Part shown: in pieces, positions 52,834 through 60,900 of the stretch
How positions within the stretch are numbered: position 1 is the first letter of the stretch
Layout of the letters: each line of letters starts with the position of its first letter
Assembly: GCF_000426345.1 (NCBI RefSeq)
Contig: NZ_AUFE01000027.1
Coordinates: 1 to 64,000 of the forward strand
Source: Cupriavidus phytohabitans
GTDB taxonomy: Bacteria > Pseudomonadota > Gammaproteobacteria > Burkholderiales > Burkholderiaceae
Reading direction: 5' to 3'
DNA: 64,000 nt
Program-made: the position numbers and the translations under genes
Notes under the pieces: model-generated
Databases searched by the model: none
Told to the model about the DNA's origin: nothing
The model's input: the letters and a program-made list of their open reading frames with translations, nothing else

Positions 52834-53784
52834 ATGTCAATGTTCAAGGGATTTCATCACCTGACCGCCGGCGTGAGACACGCGCAGGAGGATGTGGACT
52901 TCTACGTCAAGCTGCTCGGGCAGAGCCTCGTGAAGAAGACCGTGCTTCTCGACGGCGAGGATCCGATCTACCACCTTTACTACGGCAACGCGAATGGCGA
53001 TCCGGGGACCCTGGTGACGTCGTTCCCGTTCCGCCAGCGGGGGGTCATGGCGCGTCAGGGATCGGGCCAGGTGCGGGTCATCAACTACTCGGTCCCGACG
53101 GGCTCGCTCGAGTTCTGGCGCAGCCGCTTCGATGCCATGGACGTGCCGTATGACAGCGAGATCGTCGAGCGCTTCGGAGAGCGCCGCCAGCGGTTCCAGC
53201 ATCCGTGTGGCATCGAGTTCGATCTCGTCGAAACCGATCTCGACCCGCGACCGGCTTGCGTGGCCAGCGATATCCCCGAAGTCCATGCCATCCGTGGCGT
53301 GCACAGCATCACGCTGTCGCTGCGGGATGTCGCCGAATCGATCCGCTTCATGGGCGAAGCGATCGGTTTCCAGAACGTAGGCCAGGCGGGACCCTACTAC
53401 CGCTTCGAGACGTACACCGGCGGCCCGGGCACGGTCGTCGAGTTCCTGCATGAGCCGGACCGGCACCAGGGCTCGTCGATCTACGGCGAAGGCACGGTCC
53501 ACCATGTGGCGTTCGCGGTGGACACCGTGGAACAGCAAGCCATCCTGAAGGAGAAGCTGTTTGCCCTTGGCTACATCGATACGTCCGAATCGGTGCACCG
53601 CAACTATTTCCGCTCGATGTACTTCAAGATGCCCGGTGGCGTGATGTTCGAAGCGACGACCACCGACATCGGCTTCGCGATCGACGAAGCGCCCGGCCAT
53701 TTTGGCGAGGAGTTTCAGCTCCCGCCCTGGCTGGCGGATCGCAAGGACGAACTGCTGGGCCGGCTCGAGCCCATTTCTGCATGA
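52834..53784 (+). CDS. PcpA/LinE-like ring-cleaving hydroquinone dioxygenase (VOC superfamily)
   Basis: A 316-aa two-module VOC dioxygenase. The N-terminus FKGFHHLTAGVRHAQEDVDF YVKLLGQSLVKKTV parallels PcpA of pentachlorophenol degraders. The metal ligands appear as His in GFHHLT, His in GEGTVHHVAFAVD and Glu in PGGVMFEATT. YHLYYGNANGDPGTLVTSFP is also shared with PcpA. Such enzymes open (chloro)hydroquinones to maleylacetate or acyl-chloride derivatives, fitting the maleylacetate reductase and LinD-like GST nearby. AGAGGACA precedes the start. The stop overlaps the WrbA-like gene (ATGA). Members of this family in Bacillus (MhqO/MhqA) also act on quinol stress, so detoxification is an alternative. 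Confidence 0.85.
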   Translation: MSMFKGFHHLTAGVRHAQEDVDFYVKLLGQSLVKKTVLLDGEDPIYHLYYGNANGDPGTLVTSFPFRQRGVMARQGSGQVRVINYSVPTGSLEFWRSRFDAMDVPYDSEIVERFGERRQRFQHPCGIEFDLVETDLDPRPACVASDIPEVHAIRGVHSITLSLRDVAESIRFMGEAIGFQNVGQAGPYYRFETYTGGPGTVVEFLHEPDRHQGSSIYGEGTVHHVAFAVDTVEQQAILKEKLFALGYIDTSESVHRNYFRSMYFKMPGGVMFEATTTDIGFAIDEAPGHFGEEFQLPPWLADRKDELLGRLEPISA

Positions 53785-54428
53785 CGTTGCCGGGGATCGA
53801 TATGCGGAAGCCGAAAGTACTGATCGTTTTCTATTCACGGAACAGCTCGACCGAGATGCTGGCCAAGGCTGTCGCCGAGGGCGCCCTCGAGGCTGGCGCC
53901 GAACTGCGCGTTCGGCGTGTGCGGGAGTTCGTTGGCCCCGACGTCATGCGGCAGGCGCCGGGCTGGCTCGAGAACGCCACGGAGATGAACGCGAAATACG
54001 AGGCGCCGACCGAAGCCGATGCCGAGTGGGCCGACGCGATCGTGTTCGGCACGCCGACGCGGTTCGGGACGATCTCGGCCGAGCTCAAGGCGTATATCGA
54101 CGGGCTCGGCGGGCTCTGGTTCGCGGGCAAGCTGAACGGTAAGGTGGGTTCTGTGTTCGGCACGACGTCCTCGCGCCATGGCGGCAATGAAGCCACGCTG
54201 CTGGCGGCCTACACGCCCATGGCGCACCTGGGCCTGATCATCGTGCCGCTGGGCTATGCCGACGCGGCAATGTTCAAGGCCGGCACCCCGTACGGCGCGA
54301 CTCACGTCTCGCACCGTGACGCCGTGAAGCCCGACAACGATCACCTGGCGGTTGCCCGGTTTCAGGGCCGCAGGGTGACGACCGTCGCGCGTGCCTTGCA
54401 CGTCCAGCCGCAGCCCGTGGCAGCCTGA
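53781..54428 (+). CDS. wrbA: WrbA/PnpB-like NAD(P)H:quinone oxidoreductase
   Basis: A 215-aa flavodoxin-fold protein. FMN-binding parts are VLIVFYSRNSSTEMLAKAVA, IVFGTPTRFGTISAELKAYI and FGTTSSRHGGNEATLLAAYT. WrbA proteins reduce benzoquinones to hydroquinones by two electrons; PnpB is the version in p-nitrophenol pathways. Coupled by ATGA overlap to the hydroquinone dioxygenase, it would supply that enzyme's substrate. An internal ATG at 53802 is an alternative start. Confidence 0.88.
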   Translation: MTLPGIDMRKPKVLIVFYSRNSSTEMLAKAVAEGALEAGAELRVRRVREFVGPDVMRQAPGWLENATEMNAKYEAPTEADAEWADAIVFGTPTRFGTISAELKAYIDGLGGLWFAGKLNGKVGSVFGTTSSRHGGNEATLLAAYTPMAHLGLIIVPLGYADAAMFKAGTPYGATHVSHRDAVKPDNDHLAVARFQGRRVTTVARALHVQPQPVAA

Positions 54429-54447
54429 AAGTAAAAGCCTGATAGAA

Positions 54448-54480
54448 AAATGGGCGGAGACTCACAGTCTCCGCCCATTT
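54448..54480. terminator. Strong hairpin between convergent genes
   Basis: AAATGGGCGGAGACT and AGTCTCCGCCCATTT form a perfect 15-bp stem with a CAC loop. It lies after the WrbA gene and before the minus-strand GST remnant, so it likely terminates transcription from both sides. Confidence 0.85.
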
Positions 54481-54489
54481 CCTGCATCC

Positions 54490-54779
54490 GCACAGGCCGA
54501 TGACGCGATGCACATCGCCAAGGGCGAACGCGCATCCCGCGAGATAGGGAGCTGGTGCAAAACCCGGTGTGCGGTCCAGCGCCTTCAACACGCCTTCAGC
54601 TATGGCGTGCAGTGCGCTGGAATACGGTATCGCGGCGGAGCACAATGCCGCCTCGTTCCTTCGCGATCCTGGTGCGACAGGTGGCAACAAGTCCTGCGTC
54701 GCCGCCATGGTTGACGATCATGGACTCGAGCGCCGCGATCTTGTAATCGTGGACCGCTTCCATGACCGTCTTGAGCGCG
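54490..54779 (-). pseudogene. LinD-like glutathione transferase remnant (left cluster copy)
   Basis: Minus-strand frames joined across shifts read ALKTVMEAVHDYKIAALESM IVNHGGDAGLVATCRTRIAK ERGG, then QRTARHS(stop), then VLKALDRTPGFAPAPYLAGC AFALGDVHRVIG. This follows the C-terminal half of the intact GST at 60897 (ALKTAMETVYDYKIKALEAM, YRAKIAKERGGKSV, FSLGDVLWGVN). The first about 195 codons are absent: the preceding dioxygenase-family gene stops one base before the remnant begins. Frameshifts and a stop show decay. Confidence 0.85.
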
Positions 54780-55688
54780 TCACTCCGCGGACCGGGCGTT
54801 TCCCTGTCCGCGGGCGTGCGGACACACCGCAGGCGGATCGCCGATGAAGCCGCGCGCAGACCAGAGTTCCGGGAACGGGATCTCGTTCATGGTCGGCAGG
54901 AGCCAGGCAATGCCCTCGGTGCCGAAATAGGCTGGCCGGGCGCCGAACGTCCGGCGCGTTGCCATCAGGTGCAGGTGCTTCCACGCGGAGAATCCCTCCG
55001 CGATATCGGCCAGCGTCTCGCCGAGCTGCTGAAGTTCGCCGTGATTGTCCGGGCTGGCATAGACGTCGCGCCAGACGTTTTCGACCGCCTTGTCCGGCAT
55101 GTAGGGCACACTGAAATCGCGGTCGAGTACCACCGCCGGTACGGCGAAGCCCTTGCGGCTCAGGTGGGCGAGGACGTCGTCATACAGGCTCGGCTCTGCC
55201 AGCACCTTGCTGAGTTGTTCCCAGCGCCGGGGTTGTGGCAGGAAGTGCTGCAGGTGCTCCTCCTGCTTGATGCCGAGCAGGTAGACCATCTGCCGGTACG
55301 TCCAGCCCTGGAGGGCGGTGTCCTTGCCGTACTTCGGGCCAACGCAGGACAGGATGGCCAGCAGGTCGACCGGCGTCATCCACGCGATGGAGCGCCATGT
55401 GGCATTGAGCGGCTCGTGGTGGGCGACGACGCGCCGGAGCGTCCGGCAGGCTCCGGTCAGGTCATCGGCACGCAATTGCGCCTGCGCGGCCTGTATTTCC
55501 TTGATGATCAGCATCCAGTACAGCTCGGACACCTGCGCCGATACGATCCAGGCATGCTCGCCGGGATGATCGCTGACCGGGCGCTGCAGCGAGTGGAGCA
55601 CGTCTGTCTGTAACCAGTCACTGTATGGCGTATGTCCGGCTGGGGTTCCGGCCGGCGCCGGGGATGCGGGCTTGACGGTATCGTTCAC
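54780..55688 (-). CDS. Tryptophan 2,3-dioxygenase-family protein
   Basis: A 302-aa all-helical protein of the tryptophan/indole dioxygenase superfamily. Visible parts are TPYSDWLQTDVLHSLQRPVS, HAWIVSAQVSELYWMLIIKE, MTPVDLLAILSCVGPKYGKD TALQGWTYRQMVYLLG, and EGFSAWKHLHLMATRRTFGA then YFGTEGIAWLLP. WKHLHLMATR places a His where the haem-ligand His of TDO lies. The loop after it differs from true TDO (which has GTGGSSG). GTG start follows AGGAGACCAAA. The last residues (HARGQGNARSAE) may be altered because the gene was joined to GST debris. Function in a hydroquinone cluster is unknown. Confidence 0.8.
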   Translation of the reverse strand: MNDTVKPASPAPAGTPAGHTPYSDWLQTDVLHSLQRPVSDHPGEHAWIVSAQVSELYWMLIIKEIQAAQAQLRADDLTGACRTLRRVVAHHEPLNATWRSIAWMTPVDLLAILSCVGPKYGKDTALQGWTYRQMVYLLGIKQEEHLQHFLPQPRRWEQLSKVLAEPSLYDDVLAHLSRKGFAVPAVVLDRDFSVPYMPDKAVENVWRDVYASPDNHGELQQLGETLADIAEGFSAWKHLHLMATRRTFGARPAYFGTEGIAWLLPTMNEIPFPELWSARGFIGDPPAVCPHARGQGNARSAE

Positions 55689-55723
55689 TTTGGTCTCCTA
55701 GTGGTGGTGGGGTCAGGCAAGTT

Positions 55724-55861
55724 TTATGGAACGGCGACGGTCCGCAGCATCGATTCCATCTGCGTCAGGCCTGTCGCGGTGATCTGCCGACTGGCCAGGG
55801 CATCGAACGCGTGGCGCAGGCCGACGGGATGCGGGAAGCTGTCGGATGGCCGGCCGGCCAT
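55724..55861 (-). pseudogene. Amidase remnant with internal deletion (left cluster copy)
   Basis: A 45-codon frame reads MAGRPSDSFPHPVGLRHAFD ALASRQITATGLTQMESMLR TVAVP(stop). Its first part matches the intact amidase (MGLRNALDALATRQITATAL) and the end QMESMLRT matches that protein's last residues (QMELMLRTGTAHKR). Everything between, over 400 codons, is deleted in frame. Its ATG overlaps the maleylacetate reductase stop (TAATG), showing the old gene order. Confidence 0.85.
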
Positions 55862-56979
55862 TACCACAGGCTCTCCAACAGCGCATCCAGCTTCGTGCCG
55901 GCATCCTCGCCAAGGTCGCCAACCTCGGAGGGATAGTTCTGCTTGAGCAGGGCCGCCATCTCGGGAAGCTTCGCCCGATCGAAGTCGAGGTCGCCGAGCC
56001 GGCTCGGCAATTCCAGTGCGTCCACGGCTGCCTGAATGCGGTCAGCGAGGAATGCGGCGGGCGGGCGGCCGCCACGGTCCGTGGAGAAAATCTCGAGCTT
56101 TCGGCCATAGGCGCCGGCACAGGCGCGGATGACGGGCGCCAGCGCAATGCACGATGTCACGCTGTGCGGTACCCCGAACGTCCCGCCGAGAATATGCCCG
56201 ATGCGATGGCTCAGCCCGTAGATGACCGAAGCAGGACAGAAGTAGCACTGCCATGCGGCGAGCTGAAGCTGCAGCAGGTCGTCGGTCGACACGTGGCCGC
56301 CCGCGATGGCCTCGCGAGTTTCGAGCTTGCGCGGCCACTTCTCCAGCACGGCAAGGAAGCGCTCCACACCCCTGGCGGCCAGGATGGCGTGAGGGTGATC
56401 CACGTTGACCCGGCGCATGCCTTCCACCGCATGGTCGATCCCCTTGATGGCCGAACTCAGCAGCAGCATACGTGGCGTGTCGACAATCATCCGGGGATCG
56501 ATCACCACCAGCCTGGGTGTCGTTTCGCGCACGGCATAACTGCGCTTGAACTTCTGGGGACCGTCCGTTTCCGTCACGCCGAAGTAGTGGGAGAACTCTG
56601 AACCCGACAGGGTCGTCGGAATCGCGGCAATGGGCAGATAGCGGCCTGTCTGCTGGAAATGCTGGTAGGAGACTGCCTTTGCGGCGTCGAGTACGGAGCC
56701 GCCGCCGAGGGCGATGATCGATCCCGCATTGGCCTCGATGCATGCGCGCAGTCCGTCGCGCACGGCGAAATCTGGCACATGCGGCGGCAGGCCGGTGAAG
56801 GTGCCCACGCTGTCGCCGATGGCAGGCTGCAGGTGTTCACGGTTCAATGCCTCAAGGAATTCCACCGTGAACGTCATCGGACGGCGGATGCCGTAGTTTC
56901 CCATGGAGGGGGCGACGGTTTTCAGCACGTCGTGCCCCCAGACAATCTCTTCCTGCGGCAAGCATTTCAACTGGTTCAT
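55861..56979 (-). CDS. Maleylacetate reductase (iron-type alcohol dehydrogenase superfamily)
   Basis: A 372-aa NAD(P)H-dependent enzyme reducing maleylacetate to 3-oxoadipate. Motifs: SIIALGGGSVLDAAKAVSYQ, IAAIPTTLSGSEFSHYFGVT, GIDHAVEGMRRVNVDHPHAI and HRIGHILGGTFGVPHSVTSC, as in TfdF/PcpE/LinF reductases. It receives the product of the PcpA-like dioxygenase encoded on the other side of the cluster. It is divergent from the nitroreductase. Its first 34 residues are homologous to the N-terminus of the amidase at 59365, which marks a lost second copy. Confidence 0.88.
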   Translation of the reverse strand: MNQLKCLPQEEIVWGHDVLKTVAPSMGNYGIRRPMTFTVEFLEALNREHLQPAIGDSVGTFTGLPPHVPDFAVRDGLRACIEANAGSIIALGGGSVLDAAKAVSYQHFQQTGRYLPIAAIPTTLSGSEFSHYFGVTETDGPQKFKRSYAVRETTPRLVVIDPRMIVDTPRMLLLSSAIKGIDHAVEGMRRVNVDHPHAILAARGVERFLAVLEKWPRKLETREAIAGGHVSTDDLLQLQLAAWQCYFCPASVIYGLSHRIGHILGGTFGVPHSVTSCIALAPVIRACAGAYGRKLEIFSTDRGGRPPAAFLADRIQAAVDALELPSRLGDLDFDRAKLPEMAALLKQNYPSEVGDLGEDAGTKLDALLESLW

Positions 56980-57238
56980 TCCACCTCTCCACCATATTTT
57001 CGTATGCGATCGGGGCTCCGATCCCGAGTAGGAAGATAGGCGAATCGCGTTCGCGCGTGGGCGCAGGATTGGGGAACGGAGCGTTCAGGAAATTGGACGC
57101 CGGACGGTGCGGAGGGGCGCCTGTCGTTCGTTGTTTCCGAACGGAGCTTTCAAGTATTGCCATCTTCACAAGACAGGGGACCTGTCTATGATCCTTTTCA
57201 CCGCAGCGACCCCCAACCACGAGAACGGAGACATGAAG

Positions 57239-57922
57239 ATGGAGGCAATCCAGATTACTGAAGCGCTGATTCGCGGACGCCACAGCAAGCGCGGCTTCCT
57301 TGACCAGCCGGTGCCGATCGAGACTGTCAGGGAAATCCTGTCGCTTGCGAAATACGCACCGAGTTCGAGCAACACGCAACCCTGGCGCTGCTACGTGCTG
57401 ACCGGAGAGGCTCGCGAGAAGATTGCGGGAGCCGCGGTCGAAGCGTATCGTGCCGCGCCTGAGGGACTGGTGCCCGATTACCCGTTTTTTCCCAAGGAAT
57501 TGCCGGCGCCATTCTCATCGCGCTTCAATACGTTTCGCGGGATGCTCGGCGATGCACAGGGCGTGCAAAGGTGCGATATCGCCGGGCGCCGGCGAGACGT
57601 CGAACGGCAGTTCCGGTTCTTCGATGCGCCCGTGGGACTGATCTTCACCATGGACCGGCGCCTGGAATGGGCCAGCTTCATCTGCTACGGGTGCTTTCTC
57701 CAAAACATCATGCTGGCCGCGCGCGCCCGTGGGCTGGACACCTGCCCGCAGCAGATCTGGTCGCTGCAATCGGCGGTGCTTCGTGAAGGCCTCGCCATTC
57801 CCGACGGGGAGATGATCGTGGCCGGAATGTCACTCGGCTATGCGGACAACAGTATTCCGGAAAACAACATGGAACTCCGCAAGCTGGAACTGGACGAGTT
57901 CGTCTCATTCGTCGATCGCTGA
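57239..57922 (+). CDS. Nitroreductase-family flavoprotein
   Basis: A 227-aa FMN-dependent nitroreductase: IRGRHSKRGFLDQPVPIETV REILSLAKYAPSSSNTQPWR (FMN-binding R-S/R-x-F and PSSxNxQPW), YGCFLQNIMLAARARGLDTC PQQ and VAGMSLGYADNSIPENN. This is the PnbA/NfnB type acting on nitroaromatics or quinones. The start is ATG 57239 (GGAG eight bases upstream) or ATG 57233. It is divergent from the maleylacetate reductase across about 260 bp. It could feed amino- or hydroxylaminophenols into the hydroquinone route. Confidence 0.88.
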   Translation: MEAIQITEALIRGRHSKRGFLDQPVPIETVREILSLAKYAPSSSNTQPWRCYVLTGEAREKIAGAAVEAYRAAPEGLVPDYPFFPKELPAPFSSRFNTFRGMLGDAQGVQRCDIAGRRRDVERQFRFFDAPVGLIFTMDRRLEWASFICYGCFLQNIMLAARARGLDTCPQQIWSLQSAVLREGLAIPDGEMIVAGMSLGYADNSIPENNMELRKLELDEFVSFVDR

Positions 57923-58275
57923 CACCTGAAGCCGTCCAGGTCGCTCGTTGGCCTGGAAAAAGCGCGAGGCAGCGATAGCCATCGTTAGCCAGTTTCGGCA
58001 AGTTGTGGCTGTCGAATCGTTAAGGCAGGCGCGCTTCACCGGCCGATGCGGGTGCCCTCAGCCGAAAAACAAAATATAGAGACGGAGGGCTTTCCTCTCT
58101 GATCGGGATGCTGTCGGTGGCGCACCACGCATTGACGGTCGTTGGGCGAGCGGGCGCCGGCCACGGCAATGGCGGTCATTGGGGCGCCCATCATGGCACT
58201 GCGCGCACCCGTTGCAGTACCATGCGATGGAAAGCACACACCATTGGCCAACCCAACCGCTACCAAGGCAGCGAC
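57923..58275. promoter_or_regulatory. Upstream region of the LysR gene
   Basis: These 353 bases between the nitroreductase and the LysR gene contain no gene. They lie at the centre of the inverted pair of hydroquinone-type clusters and probably carry the LysR promoter. I see no strong repeat or hairpin. Confidence 0.4.
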
Positions 58276-59187
58276 ATGCTGGACCTGAAAGACGTTTTTC
58301 ACTTCGTGCAGGTTGTCGACCGCGGTGGCTTTACGTCTGCCAGCAACAGCCTGGGGCTGCCCAAGTCCACCTTAAGTCACAGGGTCAAGGAGTTGGAGGC
58401 TTCGCTGGGCGTTCGCCTGATCAACCGGACCTCACGCCAGTTTACCTTGACCGACGTAGGCGCTGAGTTCTACCAGTACGCTGTCGCCTTGCTGCAGAGC
58501 GCCGACGTCGCGGAACAGGCGATGCGCCAGAGGCTCCTCGAACCCAGCGGGATTATTCGCGTGACGGTGGCGGTCGAGCTTGCGCAGTTTGCGCTGCGCC
58601 AGGTCCTGCCGACGTTCCTGAGCAACCATCCCAAGGTCAGCATCGTGGAAATCGCCACGGACAGGCTCGTCGACGTTGTCGGCGAGGGCTTCGACCTGGC
58701 GCTGCGCGGACATACCTCGGCACTGCGGGATTCCAACCTGGTCCAACGGCCCATTGTCAGGGCGCCATGGTACCTGTTTGCGGGTGCCGACTACCTCGAA
58801 CGGATGCCACGCCTGGAGGAACCGGAGCAACTTGCATCCCATGCCATCGTCTCGATAGTGCGCAAAGGGCCGCTGCAGTGGCAACTTCGCGGCCCCCAAG
58901 ACAGGCTCGTCACCGTCCCGATCGAGCCAAGATTCCAGAGCAACAGCATGATGTCCCTGAAGGAGGCAGCCTGCGCCAACGTTGGGGTGGCAGCCCTGCC
59001 CGGGTATATCTGCCGGTCCGAGTTGCAGGCTGGCGTGCTGCGGCAGGTACTGCCGGGCTGGATCGCCGCGGATGCGCGCATCTCCGCCCTCATGCCCTAT
59101 CGGACCGGACTGCTTCCCGCGGTGCGGTCGCTGGTCGATTTCCTCGCCATAGAGCTGCCCAAGGTCACCGCGTTCGACGGCCGCTGA
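58276..59187 (+). CDS. LysR-family transcriptional regulator
   Basis: A 303-aa LysR protein of the large CrgA/PerR-like group: MLDLKDVFHFVQVVDRGGFT SASNSLGLPKSTLSHRVKEL EASLGVRLINRTSRQFTLTD VG, with effector-domain VRVTVAVE-like segment and DLALRGHTSALRDSNLVQRP. The ATG at 58276 follows AAGGCAGCGAC. It precedes the amidase-GST genes on the same strand and is the obvious candidate regulator for both cluster copies. Confidence 0.9.
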   Translation: MLDLKDVFHFVQVVDRGGFTSASNSLGLPKSTLSHRVKELEASLGVRLINRTSRQFTLTDVGAEFYQYAVALLQSADVAEQAMRQRLLEPSGIIRVTVAVELAQFALRQVLPTFLSNHPKVSIVEIATDRLVDVVGEGFDLALRGHTSALRDSNLVQRPIVRAPWYLFAGADYLERMPRLEEPEQLASHAIVSIVRKGPLQWQLRGPQDRLVTVPIEPRFQSNSMMSLKEAACANVGVAALPGYICRSELQAGVLRQVLPGWIAADARISALMPYRTGLLPAVRSLVDFLAIELPKVTAFDGR

Positions 59188-59364
59188 CCCCGCACTACCT
59201 CTTGCCCCTCCAATGCCACGCGGGCCACGCCCCGTGGGGCCCGCCGGGCGTTCCATATTCATGGACGCTGCGTTCGGCGCCAGCCAGCTTCCAAGGCCGA
59301 GCTGATCAACTATCGTTTCCAACCAGGGATAAGCCATCCGCAACGTCATCCTGGAGTGGAATAC

Positions 59365-60831
59365 ATGAATCAGCTGAACTGCCTGCCACAAGACGCGATC
59401 TTCTCGGGCCACGACATACTTCCGCCGGCTGTCGCGTCGCTCGACCAGCACGGCATCCGGCGCCCATCCCAAACAACGGCCCCGCATGCCATGGGCTTGC
59501 GCAACGCGCTGGATGCCCTTGCCACGCGGCAGATTACCGCGACGGCGTTGACGGAGCAGGCCCTCGAGCGCGCGGAAGCCAGCAAGCGGCTGCACAATGC
59601 ATTTGCGGCGATCGATTGGGGCCGTGCCCTGAAGGCGGCCGCGGAAAGCGATCGCCGCTACGGCGAAAGCCGGCAGCGGCCACTGGAAGGACTGCCAATT
59701 GCGGTCAAGGATCTGATCGACACGCGGGGCATGGAGACCCGCTACGGTTCCGCAGCCTATCTCGGCCATCTGCCCACCACCGATGCCGACATCGTGAAAG
59801 CACTGGTGGAACGCGGCGCGATCATCATCGGCAAGACGACGACCCACGAATTCGCGTGGGGCGTGACAACCGCCAGCGCAAGGTTTGGCGATACCCTGAA
59901 TCCGCTGGACCCTGCGCGCATACCCGGGGGTTCCAGTGGTGGCGCCTCGGCGGCAATTGCGCACGGTGCCATCATGGCGTGCGTGGGCACGGATACCGGC
60001 GGCTCCGTTCGGATTCCCGCAGCGCTGTGCGGCGTCGTCGGATACAAGCCCACGCTCGGCACGTTATCCACGCGTGGCGTGTTCCCCCTGGCGCCCACTT
60101 GCGATCACGTTGGCCTGCTCGGCAAGCAGGTCGATGACGTGCTGTTGCTTGCCGACGCCATTGACATCAAGGTTCCCGAAAGCGATGCGTGGCTGTCCGC
60201 ACGGCTGGGCGTCATTCGTGACATCGCACCGGTTCCACTCAGTCCGGAAATTGCGGCGGCATTTGACGGCGCGCTGAAGCAGCTGGCGCAAGTCTTTTCC
60301 TGTGTGAACGTCAGCACGTCTGGTTTGTTCGATGCGGTATTCGGTGCCTTCGCGAGCATCGTCCTGATCGAAGGCGGCATCGAGCATTTCCGCCGAAACG
60401 ACTGGCACCGTATCTCGACGCACTACAACCCGGAAACCGTCGACCGGCTGAAACGCGCCGAAACCATGGACCTGCGCGCCTATGCGGCGGCCCAGCAGGT
60501 CAGGCGAGATTTCACGGCAAGGCTGCATGAGGTGATGTCGACGGTTGACTATCTCGTGCTGCCGACATGCCCATGCACCGCACCGCATCTCGATGCCGGC
60601 ACCGTCAGCATTGGCGCCTGGACCGGCACGGTCCGCGAGGCGCTAATGACCTATACCGCACCGTTCAATGTCGCGGGGTTTCCTGCCATTTCGATTCCCC
60701 TGGCGATCGGCGAACGCAGCCTTCCCGCTGCTTTGCAGATCGTCGCGAAGCCCGGCGACGACGGTGCGCTGCTGCAGATTGCTCAGCAGATGGAGCTGAT
60801 GCTGCGAACGGGCACCGCCCACAAGCGTTGA
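59365..60831 (+). CDS. Amidase-signature hydrolase with a maleylacetate-reductase-derived N-terminus
   Basis: A 488-aa amidase. The Ser-cisSer-Lys triad is visible: Lys in GLPIAVKDLIDTRGM, GSSGGASAAIAHGAIM with cis-Ser, and the nucleophile in GTDTGGSVRIPAALCGVVGY. The first 34 residues (MNQLNCLPQDAIFSGHDILP...QHGIRRP) are not amidase sequence: they match the N-terminus of the maleylacetate reductase at 56979 (19 of 34 identical by eye). The true amidase start is near SQTTAPHAMGLRNALDALAT. The ATG at 59365 has GGAG eight bases upstream. The fusion is in frame, so the enzyme may still be active. Confidence 0.88.
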   Translation: MNQLNCLPQDAIFSGHDILPPAVASLDQHGIRRPSQTTAPHAMGLRNALDALATRQITATALTEQALERAEASKRLHNAFAAIDWGRALKAAAESDRRYGESRQRPLEGLPIAVKDLIDTRGMETRYGSAAYLGHLPTTDADIVKALVERGAIIIGKTTTHEFAWGVTTASARFGDTLNPLDPARIPGGSSGGASAAIAHGAIMACVGTDTGGSVRIPAALCGVVGYKPTLGTLSTRGVFPLAPTCDHVGLLGKQVDDVLLLADAIDIKVPESDAWLSARLGVIRDIAPVPLSPEIAAAFDGALKQLAQVFSCVNVSTSGLFDAVFGAFASIVLIEGGIEHFRRNDWHRISTHYNPETVDRLKRAETMDLRAYAAAQQVRRDFTARLHEVMSTVDYLVLPTCPCTAPHLDAGTVSIGAWTGTVREALMTYTAPFNVAGFPAISIPLAIGERSLPAALQIVAKPGDDGALLQIAQQMELMLRTGTAHKR

Positions 60832-60858
60832 CGCCAATCCCACAACCAGGAGACAACG

Positions 60859-60900
60859 ATGAACGATAGCGCCAAACCTGAACCAGGAAACCAGCAATGA
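60859..60900 (+). pseudogene. 13-codon stub of the tryptophan-dioxygenase-family gene
   Basis: AGGAGACAACG is followed by ATG and the peptide MNDSAKPEPGNQQ, then TGA, which overlaps the GST ATG (ATGA). The intact family gene on the other side has AGGAGACCAAA, start, MNDTVKPASP. The stub is therefore the 5' end of a deleted copy. It keeps a ribosome site and overlaps the GST start, so it may now act as a translational leader for GST. Confidence 0.75.

Noticed and set aside
54448-54480. Perfect hairpin considered as a CRISPR repeat or attachment site
   Set aside because: It occurs once only and lies between convergent genes, which fits a terminator. No CRISPR array, cas gene or integrase was seen in the window.
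58432-59964. 510-codon minus-strand frame across the LysR and amidase genes
   Set aside because: It runs opposite two clear genes and across their intergenic gap; no conserved pattern.
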